In this document: one piece after another, positions 43,084-51,526 of the stretch | Numbering within the stretch: the stretch's first letter is position 1 | How the letters are laid out: each line of letters starts with the position of its first letter | Assembly: GCA_002470465.1 (NCBI GenBank) | Contig: DKMD01000018.1 | Coordinates: forward strand, 343,292 to 407,291 | Origin: Pluralibacter sp. UBA7423 | GTDB lineage: Bacteria; Pseudomonadota; Gammaproteobacteria; Enterobacterales; Enterobacteriaceae | Length of the DNA: 64,000 nt | Direction: 5' to 3' | Translations under genes and position numbers: made by a program | Notes under the pieces: model-generated | Databases searched by the model: none | Seen by the model: the letters and a program-made list of their open reading frames with translations, nothing else | What the model was told of the DNA's origin: nothing

Positions 43084-43923
43084 GTGCTCAGTCGTCTCGA
43101 TCTGTTTTTGATTCACCCGCCTGAAACGGCGCTACGCGGTGTTAAGAAGGCCGGGCTGGAGTTTATCTGGTTTGGCGTAAAGGAGCTTCGCGCCTGCCTG
43201 TTTGCCGGACTCTTTTTCCTGGCAATTTTCTGCGTGCCCCGCAGCGGACTTCTGGGCCTGTCTCGCTACGATCTGCTGCTGCTGATTGCGCTCGCCATTC
43301 AGCTCACGATGTTTTTCACCCGCCTTGAAAGCCTGGATGAAATCAAAGCCATCACCCTGTTTCACGTGCTGGGCTTTGCGCTGGAGCTATTTAAAACGTC
43401 ATCGGCGATTGGTTCCTGGCACTATCCGGAAGCGGGCTGGAGCAAAATCGGCGGCGTGCCGCTGTTCAGTGGGTTTATGTATGCAGCGGTGGGTAGCTAC
43501 ATCATTCAGTGCTGGCGGCTGTTTGACCTGAAAATCCTCCATCATCCGCCAATTCTGCATGCGGTTTTGCTTTCACTTGCGCTCTATGCCAACTTTTTCA
43601 CTCATCATTTTTTCGGTGACTACCGGGGGTATATCGCGGCGGTAGCTTTAGGCATGTATGCCCGCTCAACGGTGATTTTCACTCCTTACGACAGACCATA
43701 CAAAATGCCGCTGTTGGTGGCTTTTGCGCTAATCGGTTTTTTCATCTGGCTGGCGGAAAATATGGGCACTTTCTTTGGCGTCTGGCGCTATCCCAATCAG
43801 CTGGGAGCCTGGGCGACGGTGCACGTCGGCAAATGGGGATCGTGGACGCTGCTGGTGATGATGACCTTTACCATCACGCTGTTTCTCAAAGACATCAAAA
43901 AGCGAATCCATGTCGCTCAATAA
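43084..43923 (+). CDS. DUF817 family integral membrane protein
   Basis: I place the start at GTG 43084 (VLSRLDLFLIHPPE) because GGGAG lies 8 nt upstream; the ATG at 43048 has no ribosome site. The 279-residue product has about eight hydrophobic helices and matches DUF817/YoaT-type proteins (FELFKTSSAIGSWHYPE-like region, VPLFSGFMYAAVGSYI, ENMGTFFGVWRYPNQ). The function is unknown. It sits between entF and the adhesin gene, where E. coli has fepE, and is followed by a BIME. Confidence 0.8.
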   Translation: MLSRLDLFLIHPPETALRGVKKAGLEFIWFGVKELRACLFAGLFFLAIFCVPRSGLLGLSRYDLLLLIALAIQLTMFFTRLESLDEIKAITLFHVLGFALELFKTSSAIGSWHYPEAGWSKIGGVPLFSGFMYAAVGSYIIQCWRLFDLKILHHPPILHAVLLSLALYANFFTHHFFGDYRGYIAAVALGMYARSTVIFTPYDRPYKMPLLVAFALIGFFIWLAENMGTFFGVWRYPNQLGAWATVHVGKWGSWTLLVMMTFTITLFLKDIKKRIHVAQ

Positions 43924-43934
43924 AACCTTGAGAT

Positions 43935-43998
43935 GCCGGGTGGCGGCTACGCCTGACCCGGCCTACGCGCGGGCCCGGTAAGCGCAGCGCCCCCGGGC
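43935..43998. repeat. BIME: two inverted REP units
   Basis: GCCGGGTGGCGGCTACGCCT...CCCGGCCTAC (43935-43966) and an opposite unit GGGCCCGGTAAGCGCAGCGC...CCCGGGC (43971-43998), lying between the ends of convergent genes. Confidence 0.85.
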
Positions 43999-44008
43999 AA
44001 AACTGATA

Positions 44009-45268
44009 TTACCAGCCGTAGCTGACGCCGCCGCCAACCACGAAGTTCTGCTGCGTGTCGTCAGAAACCGAGGCTTTCACCACCACGTGTTCTGCTGCCC
44101 GGGCCGAGAAGCCAACGGCCAGCGCGCTTTCGCTGTCGGTTGTGCCGACCCCTGCGCCAACGCTAAAGGTCTGGCCCTGAATTACCTGAGGAATGTTCGC
44201 CATCGCCGCCACGCCGGAAATGGCGGCCGATGCACGCTGGCGGTTCTCATCCACCTGGTTTTTCAGCTTGCCAAAGTTCGCTGAATTCGACGCCTCAAGT
44301 TTCTCGATGCGCTGCTCGTGATTAGCAATTGCCGCGCTATTATCCGCTACGCGATGGTTGGTTGCCTGTAATGCCTGACGGTTGGCTTCGGTGTTGGCAT
44401 AAGCGTCATTGGCCCGGGACTGGGCATCACTACCCATTGCCTGGGCTTGTTTCAGGCCTGTGTTCAGCGTATTGATATCAGCAGTATTGGCGTCTGTCTG
44501 CTGCACAAACTCTTCATGGCTGCTTTCAGCGACTTGCGCATTGACCATAGTGCGGTACTGAGCGGCATCGACCTGATGCTGGTTTGCTTCATGCTCAGAT
44601 TTTGCAGCATTGAGAGCATCGCTTTGTATTTGTGTGCGTTTAAGGTTGCCCTCGAGCAGGGCCTGGCCTTTTTCGTCGTTGAATTTTTTGGCTGAAGTGC
44701 GATAAGCATCCTGCAGCGCTTCAGTTTGCTGAGCGGTGCGCTCCTGATTAGCCCTGGTTAACGCTTCGCCTTTCAGCTGTGCGAAGCGCTGACGATAAGC
44801 GTCCTGTAGCGCTTCAGTTTGCTGAGCGGTACGCTCCTGATTAGCCCTGGTTAACGCTTCGCCTTTCAGCTGTGCGAAGCGCTGACGATAAGCATCCTGT
44901 AGCGCTTTAGTTTGCTGAGCGGTACGCTCCTGATTAGCCCTGGTTAATGCTTCGCCTTCACCGTCAGTAGAGGTAGCTGCCTGCGGTTTTGTGGCTGGTG
45001 TCAATGTACTTATTGGAATAGCTGTTGTGTCGATGGGCGGAAAACTAACTGTGGTACTTCCGTTGTAATAAGAATTTCCCTTCACATAATTGATTACCTC
45101 TTGCAGAGTGTCCTTTCTTTCTATCTCCTGTGTTTTATCCTGCGGCAGTTCCGGATGAGTGGAGAGGTAATTCTGTACAATGAATTGATCGCTGCTGCTC
45201 ATTTGCGCATCAGCAATACCAGAAATTGCACTAGCCACAATTGCTAATGCAATAAGTTTGATTTTCAT
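44009..45268 (-). CDS. YadA-like trimeric autotransporter adhesin
   Basis: The 419-residue protein has a signal peptide (MKIKLIALAIVASAISGIADA), a short head/neck of unknown fold (22-104), a long coiled-coil stalk (about 105-345) and the C-terminal YadA anchor (about 345-419: ASAAISGVAAMANIPQ, FSVGAGVGTTDSESALAVGF, VGGGVSYGW), which trimerises into an outer-membrane barrel. The stalk contains three 31-residue repeats (GEALTRANQERTAQQTEALQ). No classical YadA head repeats are seen. It is short for the family. Ligand and role are unknown; adhesion or serum resistance is typical. The upstream DNA is AT-rich, suggesting H-NS silencing. Confidence 0.9.
   Translation of the reverse strand: MKIKLIALAIVASAISGIADAQMSSSDQFIVQNYLSTHPELPQDKTQEIERKDTLQEVINYVKGNSYYNGSTTVSFPPIDTTAIPISTLTPATKPQAATSTDGEGEALTRANQERTAQQTKALQDAYRQRFAQLKGEALTRANQERTAQQTEALQDAYRQRFAQLKGEALTRANQERTAQQTEALQDAYRTSAKKFNDEKGQALLEGNLKRTQIQSDALNAAKSEHEANQHQVDAAQYRTMVNAQVAESSHEEFVQQTDANTADINTLNTGLKQAQAMGSDAQSRANDAYANTEANRQALQATNHRVADNSAAIANHEQRIEKLEASNSANFGKLKNQVDENRQRASAAISGVAAMANIPQVIQGQTFSVGAGVGTTDSESALAVGFSARAAEHVVVKASVSDDTQQNFVVGGGVSYGW
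44699..44956 (-). repeat. 93-bp tandem repeats in the adhesin stalk
   Basis: Two complete units (44864-44956 and 44771-44863) and a third partial one (44699-44770) encode residues 105-190. They are almost identical in DNA; T/E and K/E changes are the main differences. The length is a multiple of three, so copy-number changes would keep the frame. Confidence 0.9.
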
Positions 45269-45311
45269 ATTTAATAAACCTGTTAATTTGATGTCGAAAT
45301 CACTTAACGCC

Positions 45312-45393
45312 GGAAAGACAGGTTTTGCAGAACTCGTCTTTCCATTCTCTAACGCGGCTGATACTTTACGGTATCAGCCGCGTAATTTTTTTT
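45312..45393 (+). terminator. Strong terminator with a preceding stem-loop, possible small RNA 3' end
   Basis: CGCGGCTGATAC-TTTACG-GTATCAGCCGCG (45353-45382) is a perfect 12-bp stem followed by TAATTTTTTTT, an intrinsic terminator for plus-strand transcripts. Just before it, GGAAAGAC...GTCTTTCC (45312-45343) makes another 8-bp stem. No plus-strand gene ends here: the DUF817 gene stops 1.4 kb upstream with a divergent gene between. The pair of hairpins is therefore a candidate small RNA, or a leftover of a lost gene. On the minus strand the same hairpins fall in the adhesin leader. Confidence 0.55.
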
Positions 45394-46080
45394 ACCAGCG
45401 CATTACATTTCCCTTGACGTTACGCGCCCTGTACTTTTATTTGCACATTGATCAATGTCAGTTCACCAGGGCTAAAGGTTAACGCCCATTCACCTTTATC
45501 ATTCTCAGGTAAAAAACGAAATTGCTTTCATTTGAAGGCAACTGTTTTGTTGCAAAAGAAATGCCTGGTTAAAATAAATGACTTTTAAACGAGGTGAATA
45601 TTACAACTTTAATTTAATTATTCAATACCAATGATTATTGGTGGTGTTTTTTGTTTATCTTATTGTTATTTAATGATTTTGTTTGGGTGTTGTGATGTCA
45701 TTTACCATGAGAAATATTCAGGGGCTTTGATGCTGCGGGGCTTGCTGGGATCTTTTTTTGGGATTTCTGTTGAAATATTGTTTGGGTTATATTGATAACG
45801 TGTGTCTTTAAGCCGATTTGGTTTTCATAGTAATTATTTTTTTGTCATTTCATTAGGATTGCTTAAGTGTTGAGGGTGTTTTTCATTTCGAACGAAAATT
45901 TTTACAGGTGGCAGGAATCGTTCTCGATTTTCATTTTTCAGAATAAGGTTTATCCGTTGCATTGTTTTGTGAAGTTAAGCACTAAAAACGTACCCGGCAG
46001 GTAAATTAAAGATGTCTTTTTTACTTACAAAATAGCGATTTATTCCGAGCGGGCATTTATAAGCATTTTGAATGCCGCTA
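45394..46080. other. AT-rich gap without a recognisable gene
   Basis: Nearly 700 bp of AT-rich DNA, with T-rich runs around 45600-45870, has no convincing reading frame on either strand. It should contain the adhesin promoter. The base composition contrasts with the GC-rich neighbours and suggests an H-NS-bound regulatory region or the scar of a lost gene at the fepE position. Confidence 0.6.
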
Positions 46081-46100
46081 TCTCCCGCTCTTTCGGGAGA
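46081..46100 (-). terminator. Hairpin after fepC
   Basis: TCTCCCG-N6-CGGGAGA, a perfect 7-bp stem, lies 4 bp past the fepC stop. There is no T-run, so termination would be weak or factor-assisted. Confidence 0.4.
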
Positions 46101-46103
46101 AGG

Positions 46104-46904
46104 TTATTTCCCCGCCTTACCCCACGGCACCACCAGCGGTGTCCCTGCCACCGGATCCTCAATAATCAGGCAGCGCAGGCCGTAGATTTTCTCAATCAGC
46201 TCTGCTGTCACGATCTCCTTTGGTGCGCCTTCGGCGATAATTTTGCCATCGCGCAGGGCAATCAGGTGCGTCGCGTAGCGGCAGGCCTGATTGAGATCGT
46301 GCAGTACCGCCGCCAGGGTGTAACCCTGCTCACGGTTGAGCTCGCTCAGCAGCTCCAGCAGATCGATTTGATGGCTGATGTCGAGCCAGGTGGTTGGCTC
46401 ATCGAGCAGCATGATGGCCGTTTCCTGTGCCAGTACCATCGCAATCCATGCCCGCTGCCTTTGACCACCGGAGAGGGTATCCACGCTCTGATTCGCCAGC
46501 TCCGTCACACCCGTCGCCTGCATGGCGCGGTTGACCGCTTCGTCATCTTCCTTGCGCCAGCGTGTAAACAGCGGCTGATGCGGATAGCGCCCGCGGGCCA
46601 CCAGCTCCTGTACGGTGATGTCGCCCGGCGTGGTGGCGTTCTGCGCCAGCAGGCCAATGCGGCGGGCGACTTCTTTGCTGTTGAAGCGCTGGATCTGCTC
46701 GCCATCCAGTAAAACCTGCCCGTGCTGCGGTGTCATCAGACGGCTTAAGGTGCGCAGGAGCGTCGATTTGCCGCAGCCGTTGGGGCCGATAATGGCGGTG
46801 AAATGACCGTCGGGAATGGCGACCTGAAGATCTTCAGCAATGATTTTTTTACCGTAGCCAAGCGTCAGGTGTTCGCCGTACAGGCGGGCGGGAGAGGCGG
46901 TCAT
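46104..46904 (-). CDS. fepC: Ferric enterobactin ABC transporter ATPase FepC
   Basis: The 266-residue cytoplasmic ATPase powers FepDG. Motifs are Walker A GPNGCGKST, signature LSGGQRQRAWIAMVLAQ, Walker B IMLLDEPTTWLD and switch LHDLNQ. The TTWLD variant is typical of siderophore ATPases. ATG overlaps the fepG stop (ATGA), so translation is coupled. It is the last gene of fepD-fepG-fepC. Confidence 0.95.
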   Translation of the reverse strand: MTASPARLYGEHLTLGYGKKIIAEDLQVAIPDGHFTAIIGPNGCGKSTLLRTLSRLMTPQHGQVLLDGEQIQRFNSKEVARRIGLLAQNATTPGDITVQELVARGRYPHQPLFTRWRKEDDEAVNRAMQATGVTELANQSVDTLSGGQRQRAWIAMVLAQETAIMLLDEPTTWLDISHQIDLLELLSELNREQGYTLAAVLHDLNQACRYATHLIALRDGKIIAEGAPKEIVTAELIEKIYGLRCLIIEDPVAGTPLVVPWGKAGK

Positions 46905-47893
46905 TTTTTACGGGACTCCTGAATAAGCAGGGCGATAAGATACAGGCCGCCGAGGCTGACGGTCACCACGCCCACCGGAAGCTGGTAAGGCATAAATAGC
47001 TGCTGCGCGGCAAAATCCGCCAGCGCCAGCAGCAGTGCGCCGCAAAGCGCCGACTGAGTTAAACCCCAGCGGGCAGTACCGCTCAGGCGTCGGGCGATAT
47101 GTGGCGCGACGAGGGCAATAAAGGAAATCGGCCCGGCCAGAGCGGTTGAGGCGGCGGTCAGCACGACGGCGACCAGCATCAACAGCAAGCGAGAGCTTTC
47201 CACGCGCACGCCTAACGCGCAGGCGCTGTCGTCGCCCATTTCCAGCAGCCGCAGCCGCCGTACCAGCAGCGCGGCGCAGGCCAGCATGACCAGCAAAATG
47301 GGGGCTGCAGGGAAAATCTTTGCCCACGTCACGCCGTTAAGCGATCCGGCAAACCACAGCCCTGCCGACTGCGCAGTCTCGAGCGTGGCGCGCAGCAGCA
47401 GCCAGGTGTTGAAGGCCATCAGCATCGCACGGATGCCGATACCGATAATGATCAGCCTGAAGGTATCAATCCCGTTGCGCCACGCCAGTAGCCAGACCAG
47501 CAGCGAGGTGATTATCCCACCTGCCATCGCGGCGAAGGCGATTGCCGTCTGGTGCTGACCAATCAACACCATCGCTACCAGCACGCCACTCCACGCCCCG
47601 GTGTTAAAGCCCATGACGTCCGGACTACCGAGTGGGTTGCGCATTAGCGACTGGAAAATTGCGCCGCTGACGCCAAGCGAGGCACCAACCAGCAGCGCCA
47701 TTAGCACGCGCGGTAAGCGCCATTCTGTAACCACCATCGTCACGCCGCGGGGGGCATCACCCGTCAGCGCGGCAATCACTTGCCCAACGTCCAGAGCGAC
47801 CGCGCCGCTGCGCAGGCTCCAGAGGGCAAGTAATAAAGAAGCGAGCGTGAGGAAGCCACAGCTCAGCAGCAAGCGACGCGATGGCGTAGTCAT
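46901..47893 (-). CDS. fepG: Ferric enterobactin ABC transporter permease FepG
   Basis: A 330-residue FecCD-family permease with about ten helices. Family motifs are LPRVLMALLVGASLGVSGAI, FQSLMRNPLGSPDVMGFNTG, the cytoplasmic coupling segment near LGVRVESSRLL, and GPISFIALVAPHIARRLSG. With FepD it forms the inner-membrane channel for ferric enterobactin from FepB. It overlaps fepD by 4 bp (ATGA) and fepC by 4 bp. Confidence 0.95.
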   Translation of the reverse strand: MTTPSRRLLLSCGFLTLASLLLALWSLRSGAVALDVGQVIAALTGDAPRGVTMVVTEWRLPRVLMALLVGASLGVSGAIFQSLMRNPLGSPDVMGFNTGAWSGVLVAMVLIGQHQTAIAFAAMAGGIITSLLVWLLAWRNGIDTFRLIIIGIGIRAMLMAFNTWLLLRATLETAQSAGLWFAGSLNGVTWAKIFPAAPILLVMLACAALLVRRLRLLEMGDDSACALGVRVESSRLLLMLVAVVLTAASTALAGPISFIALVAPHIARRLSGTARWGLTQSALCGALLLALADFAAQQLFMPYQLPVGVVTVSLGGLYLIALLIQESRKK

Positions 47894-48900
47894 GCGGCAC
47901 CTCCGCGGGAAGGCTGGCGGCGAACAAGCCAGATAAGCACCGGCGCGCCGATGAAGGCGCTGACCACTGACACGCGCAGCTCACCTGGAACCAGCAGACG
48001 CCCGGCGATATCTGCGAACAACAGCAGGGCAGGGGTGGCGAGCAGGGTGACCGGCAGCGACCAGCGGTGATCGCCGCCGACCAGCCAGCGCGAGATGTGC
48101 GGCATCATCAGGCCGATAAAGGCGATGGGCCCCACCAGCGCGGTGGCGCAGCCGCTCAGCACGGTGATGGCGAGAAGACCAAGAATTTGCGTGCGCGCCA
48201 CTTTATTGCCAAGCGCGGTGGCGGTGTCTGCACCAAGATTCAGGCTGTTCAGTGAGCGGCTCAGGCCCAGCGCCACGGCGGCGGCGATAATCACCGGCAC
48301 CAGCACCACTTTGAGCGTCTCCAGCGAGCGGATATCCAGCGAACCGGCCTGCCAGAAGCGCAGCTGGTCGTAAACGTCCGGATTGAGCAGGGCGATACCG
48401 TTGGATAATCCTTCAAGCACTGCGCCCAGCGCAACGCCCGCCAGCGTCAGGCGAACCGGGCTGAGCTGACCGCCGCCCTGGCTGCCGGTAAAGGCCACCA
48501 GCAGCGAGGCGATCAGCGCGCCGCTAAAGGCGAGTAAAAGCTGCTCCTGGGGAAGCGTCAGGCCAAACAGCGCCGCGCCCAGCACAATGGCAAAGCTTGC
48601 TCCGGCGTTAACGCCAAGAATGCCGGGATCGGCGAGGGGGTTGCGGGTCAGGGTTTGCATCAGCGCGCCCGCAAGGCCAAGCGCGCTGCCTGCCAGAAGC
48701 CCGGCAAGCGTGCGCGGCAGACGGGCATCAAGAACGATGGTGCAGTCGGCGCTACGGCAGGTGCCGGACAGAGCATCCGTCACCACGCTTAACGGCAGCG
48801 GTTTCGCGCCAATCAGAAGGCTGAGGGCGCAGGCAGCGACCAGCAGAATGAACAATCCGGGCACGGCGATGGGGCGCAGCGCGGCGGGAGAAAACGACAT
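47890..48900 (-). CDS. fepD: Ferric enterobactin ABC transporter permease FepD
   Basis: A 336-residue FecCD permease closely matching E. coli FepD (SGTCRSADCTIVLDARLPRT, LMQTLTRNPLADPGILGVNAG, GPIAFIGLMMPHISRWLVGGD). I prefer ATG 48900 (MSFSPAALRPIAVPGL), preceded by GGA at suitable spacing; ATG 48912 adds four residues but abuts the Fur box with no ribosome site. It heads the fepDGC operon, divergent from entS. Confidence 0.94.
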   Translation of the reverse strand: MSFSPAALRPIAVPGLFILLVAACALSLLIGAKPLPLSVVTDALSGTCRSADCTIVLDARLPRTLAGLLAGSALGLAGALMQTLTRNPLADPGILGVNAGASFAIVLGAALFGLTLPQEQLLLAFSGALIASLLVAFTGSQGGGQLSPVRLTLAGVALGAVLEGLSNGIALLNPDVYDQLRFWQAGSLDIRSLETLKVVLVPVIIAAAVALGLSRSLNSLNLGADTATALGNKVARTQILGLLAITVLSGCATALVGPIAFIGLMMPHISRWLVGGDHRWSLPVTLLATPALLLFADIAGRLLVPGELRVSVVSAFIGAPVLIWLVRRQPSRGGAA

Positions 48901-48917
48901 AGCAACGTCCATGATGT

Positions 48918-48936
48918 GATAATGATAGTAATTATC
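48918..48936. promoter_or_regulatory. Fur box between fepD and entS
   Basis: GATAATGATAGTAATTATC agrees with the 19-bp Fur consensus GATAATGATAATCATTATC at 17 positions. It lies in the divergent fepD/entS promoter, so iron-loaded Fur should repress both. Confidence 0.9.
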
Positions 48937-49011
48937 GTTCTCGATCTTATTCGCCTATGGTAGCATGTGCGGCCACGGAAATGGTATCGAAAGTTCGTTG
49001 AAGGCCCTGTG

Positions 49012-50259
49012 ATGCAAAGACAATCCTGGCTGTTGAACCTCAGCCTGCTAAAGACTCATCCGGCGTTTCGCGCCGTCTTTATCGCCCGCTTTATCTCAAT
49101 TCTCTCTCTCGGCCTGCTCGGCGTGGCGGTGCCGGTTCAGATTCAGGCGCTCACCCACTCCACCTGGCACGTTGGTCTGGCGGTCACACTCACCGGCGGG
49201 GCAATGTTCATTGGCCTGATGCTTGGCGGCGTGCTGGCGGATCGCTTTGAGCGCAAAAAGCTGATTCTTCTGGCGCGTGGCACCTGCGGGCTGGGCTTTC
49301 TGGGCCTGTGGCTGAATGCGCTGCTGCCAGAGCCTTCGCTGCTGGTGATTTACCTGCTCGGCCTCTGGGACGGGCTGTTCGCCTCGATTGGCGTCACCGC
49401 GCTGCTGGCCGCAACGCCTGCGCTGGTCGGGCGTGAAAACCTGATGCAGGCCGGGGCGATCACTATGCTGACGGTACGCCTGGGCTCGGTCATTTCGCCG
49501 ATGGTCGGTGGCCTGCTGCTGGCGAGCGGCGGCTTCTCCTGGAACTACCTGCTGGCGGCGCTCGGCACCTTTATCACTACGCTTACGCTCCTGCGTTTGC
49601 CGCAGCTGCCGCCTCCGCCGCAGCCGCGTGAACACCCGTTTACTTCTTTAATGGCCGGGCTGCGCTTCCTGTTCAGCAATCCGCTGATTGGCGGCATAGC
49701 GCTGCTCGGCGGCCTGCTGACGATGGCGAGTGCGGTGCGCGTCCTCTATCCGGCGTTGGCGGTGGGTTGGCAGATGTCTGCGGCACAAATTGGCCTGCTG
49801 TATGCGGCTATTCCGCTCGGTGCTGCCCTTGGCGCGCTGACCAGCGGCAACCTGGCCCGCAGCGAAAGGCCGGGGCAGATCATGCTGCTCGCGACGGTCG
49901 GATCGTTTGTCGCGATCGGCGTATTCAGCCTGATGCCCGCCTGGGCGCTGGGTGCGCTGTGCCTCGCGCTGTTTGGCTGGCTGAGCGCGATAAGTTCGCT
50001 GTTGCAGTACACGCTCATTCAGACGCAAACCCCTGAAGCGATGCTCGGGCGCATTAACGGCCTGTGGACCGCGCAAAACGTGACCGGCGATGCCATCGGC
50101 GCTGCGCTGCTCGGGGGCTTTGGCTCGATGCTGACGCCCGCTGCGGCGGCAAGTGCGAGTGGATGGATACTGGCGGCGGTTGGCGTGGTACTGGTGGTCT
50201 TGCTGGGGGAACTGCGCCGGTTCCGTCAGGCTCCGGTGCAGGTGGAAGAGGTGGCATGA
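49012..50259 (+). CDS. entS: Enterobactin exporter EntS
   Basis: ATG 49012 ([20 protein letters not shown]) matches the E. coli start and has AAGG 7 nt upstream, giving 415 residues (416 in E. coli). It is a 12-helix MFS exporter with motif [20 protein letters not shown] and [20 protein letters not shown] near the end. It moves enterobactin from cytoplasm to periplasm, from where TolC pumps release it. It is divergent from fepD at the Fur box and convergent with fepB across a BIME. Confidence 0.95.
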   Translation: MQRQSWLLNLSLLKTHPAFRAVFIARFISILSLGLLGVAVPVQIQALTHSTWHVGLAVTLTGGAMFIGLMLGGVLADRFERKKLILLARGTCGLGFLGLWLNALLPEPSLLVIYLLGLWDGLFASIGVTALLAATPALVGRENLMQAGAITMLTVRLGSVISPMVGGLLLASGGFSWNYLLAALGTFITTLTLLRLPQLPPPPQPREHPFTSLMAGLRFLFSNPLIGGIALLGGLLTMASAVRVLYPALAVGWQMSAAQIGLLYAAIPLGAALGALTSGNLARSERPGQIMLLATVGSFVAIGVFSLMPAWALGALCLALFGWLSAISSLLQYTLIQTQTPEAMLGRINGLWTAQNVTGDAIGAALLGGFGSMLTPAAAASASGWILAAVGVVLVVLLGELRRFRQAPVQVEEVA

Positions 50260-50261
50260 TT

Positions 50262-50386
50262 GCCGGGTGGCGCTGCGCTTACCCGGCCTACGATGTTTCG
50301 TTGGACGGGCAAACAACGTGCTACCCGACGATGTCAAACAGGGTTTCGCTATTTTGTAGGCCCGGCAAGCGTAGTGCCGCCGGGCA
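50262..50386. repeat. BIME between entS and fepB
   Basis: GCCGGGTGGCGCTGCGCTTA...CCGGCCTAC (50262-50291) and the opposite unit GTAGGCCCGGCAAGCGTAGT...GCCGGGCA (50356-50386) form an inverted REP pair between convergent genes. Confidence 0.88.
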
Positions 50387-50391
50387 TTTAC

Positions 50392-51351
50392 TTAGCCGAA
50401 CAGTTTTTCAAGACGCTCCAGCACCCGCATTGCGCTGTAATAGTCGAGACGGAAAGTTTCGGTGCCAAGCGCATACACGCGCTTGTTTTGCACCGCCTCA
50501 AGGTGAGACAGCAGCGGGTTAGCTTCAATGGCATCGGTGTCCTTCTGGTCACCGGCGAAGACAAACAGCGACTGCCCGTTCAGGCCCGCCGCCAGGGTTT
50601 CACCGCCGAGCTGGATGATGTCGTGACGCTTCCCCTGGCTCTGGCTGGTGTGCAGACCGGCGGGGAGCGGGGCGAGGGTAAAACCAAGCTGCTCGAGCAG
50701 CTTGCCCTGGGCGGATTCCGGGGTCCACAGGTTGGCGCTGTGCGCGGCGGCGGTATAAACCAGCGCGCTTACCGGCTGCGGCGGCAGCTTCATTTGCTGC
50801 TTGAGCGTCGCCATCCGGGAATCAAATTCAGCAATGCGCTGTGTTGCCTGCTTTTCCTGGCCGGTGATTTTGCCAAGCTGAGTCAGCAGGCTCTGCCAGC
50901 TCTGGTCGTCGTAGTTGATGATAAGCGTCGGGGCAATGGTTGATAGCTGATCGTAAAGCGCGAGTGCTGAATCACCACCGGTGGCGCTAATCAGGATCAG
51001 ATCCGGCATCTGCGCAGCCACGGCTTCGGCGTTCGGTTCACCAATGTATAGCCTGGCGACGTGGCGCTTTCTGGCAATCTCGCCCCACTGGCGCAAAAAG
51101 CCCTGGCCGTCCGCCACGCGATTGTTGGGCGTGGTGGCCCCGCTGGCGACAACAGGGGCGTCAATGGCCAGCAGCGAACCGGTGAGGGTGACGCTGGTGG
51201 AGACGATGCGTACTGGCTTGTGTTCAAGCTGGTGCGCGCCGCGGCTGTCTGTCACTTCGCGCGGCCAGTCGGCGGCCAGGCCTGAGGTTAATCCGAAAAG
51301 GAAAAGCCCGGAAAAGAGCAGGGTGTTGCGGAAAAAAACGGGGAATTTCAC
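50392..51351 (-). CDS. fepB: Periplasmic ferric enterobactin-binding protein FepB
   Basis: A 319-residue class III binding protein with a signal peptide (to about LTSGLAADW) and no lipobox. It aligns with FepB throughout: [58 protein letters not shown] and a C-terminal [15 protein letters not shown]. It carries ferric enterobactin from FepA to FepDG. The start is GTG 51351. It is divergent from entC with Fur-like sites between. Confidence 0.94.
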   Translation of the reverse strand: MKFPVFFRNTLLFSGLFLFGLTSGLAADWPREVTDSRGAHQLEHKPVRIVSTSVTLTGSLLAIDAPVVASGATTPNNRVADGQGFLRQWGEIARKRHVARLYIGEPNAEAVAAQMPDLILISATGGDSALALYDQLSTIAPTLIINYDDQSWQSLLTQLGKITGQEKQATQRIAEFDSRMATLKQQMKLPPQPVSALVYTAAAHSANLWTPESAQGKLLEQLGFTLAPLPAGLHTSQSQGKRHDIIQLGGETLAAGLNGQSLFVFAGDQKDTDAIEANPLLSHLEAVQNKRVYALGTETFRLDYYSAMRVLERLEKLFG

Positions 51352-51438
51352 GACGTCAAAGTCCTGTTTTATGGATGTTAATGAATCTCATTTTCACTTC
51401 TGCGCGTCGCAGATGCAAGGGGGATGATGCGTCTGAAG

Positions 51439-51496
51439 TTGACAAGGAAGCGTTTTACTTTTAGCTTACCGAACCAAAATATAAATGATAATCATT
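51439..51496 (+). promoter_or_regulatory. entC promoter region with Fur box
   Basis: TTGACA (51439-51444) is a consensus -35; the best -10 at proper spacing is weak (TAGCTT at 51462). AATGATAATCATT (51484-51496) is a perfect Fur-box core. A second, poorer Fur-like stretch lies near 51380-51396 toward fepB. Iron should repress entCEBAH and fepB. Confidence 0.75.
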
Positions 51497-51526
51497 CTTA
51501 ATATCTTTATCGTTTTGGAGGATAAT

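Noticed and set aside
44699..44956. Tandem repeats considered as a CRISPR array
   Set aside because: The units are contiguous, without unique spacers, and encode an in-frame protein repeat.
45258..45482. 74-codon plus-strand frame over the two hairpins
   Set aside because: It crosses a strong terminator structure, has no ribosome site and no recognisable sequence.
43048..46080. A divergent fepE in the entF-fepC interval
   Set aside because: The two genes there are a multi-helix DUF817 protein and a YadA-type adhesin; neither has the two-helix Wzz architecture.
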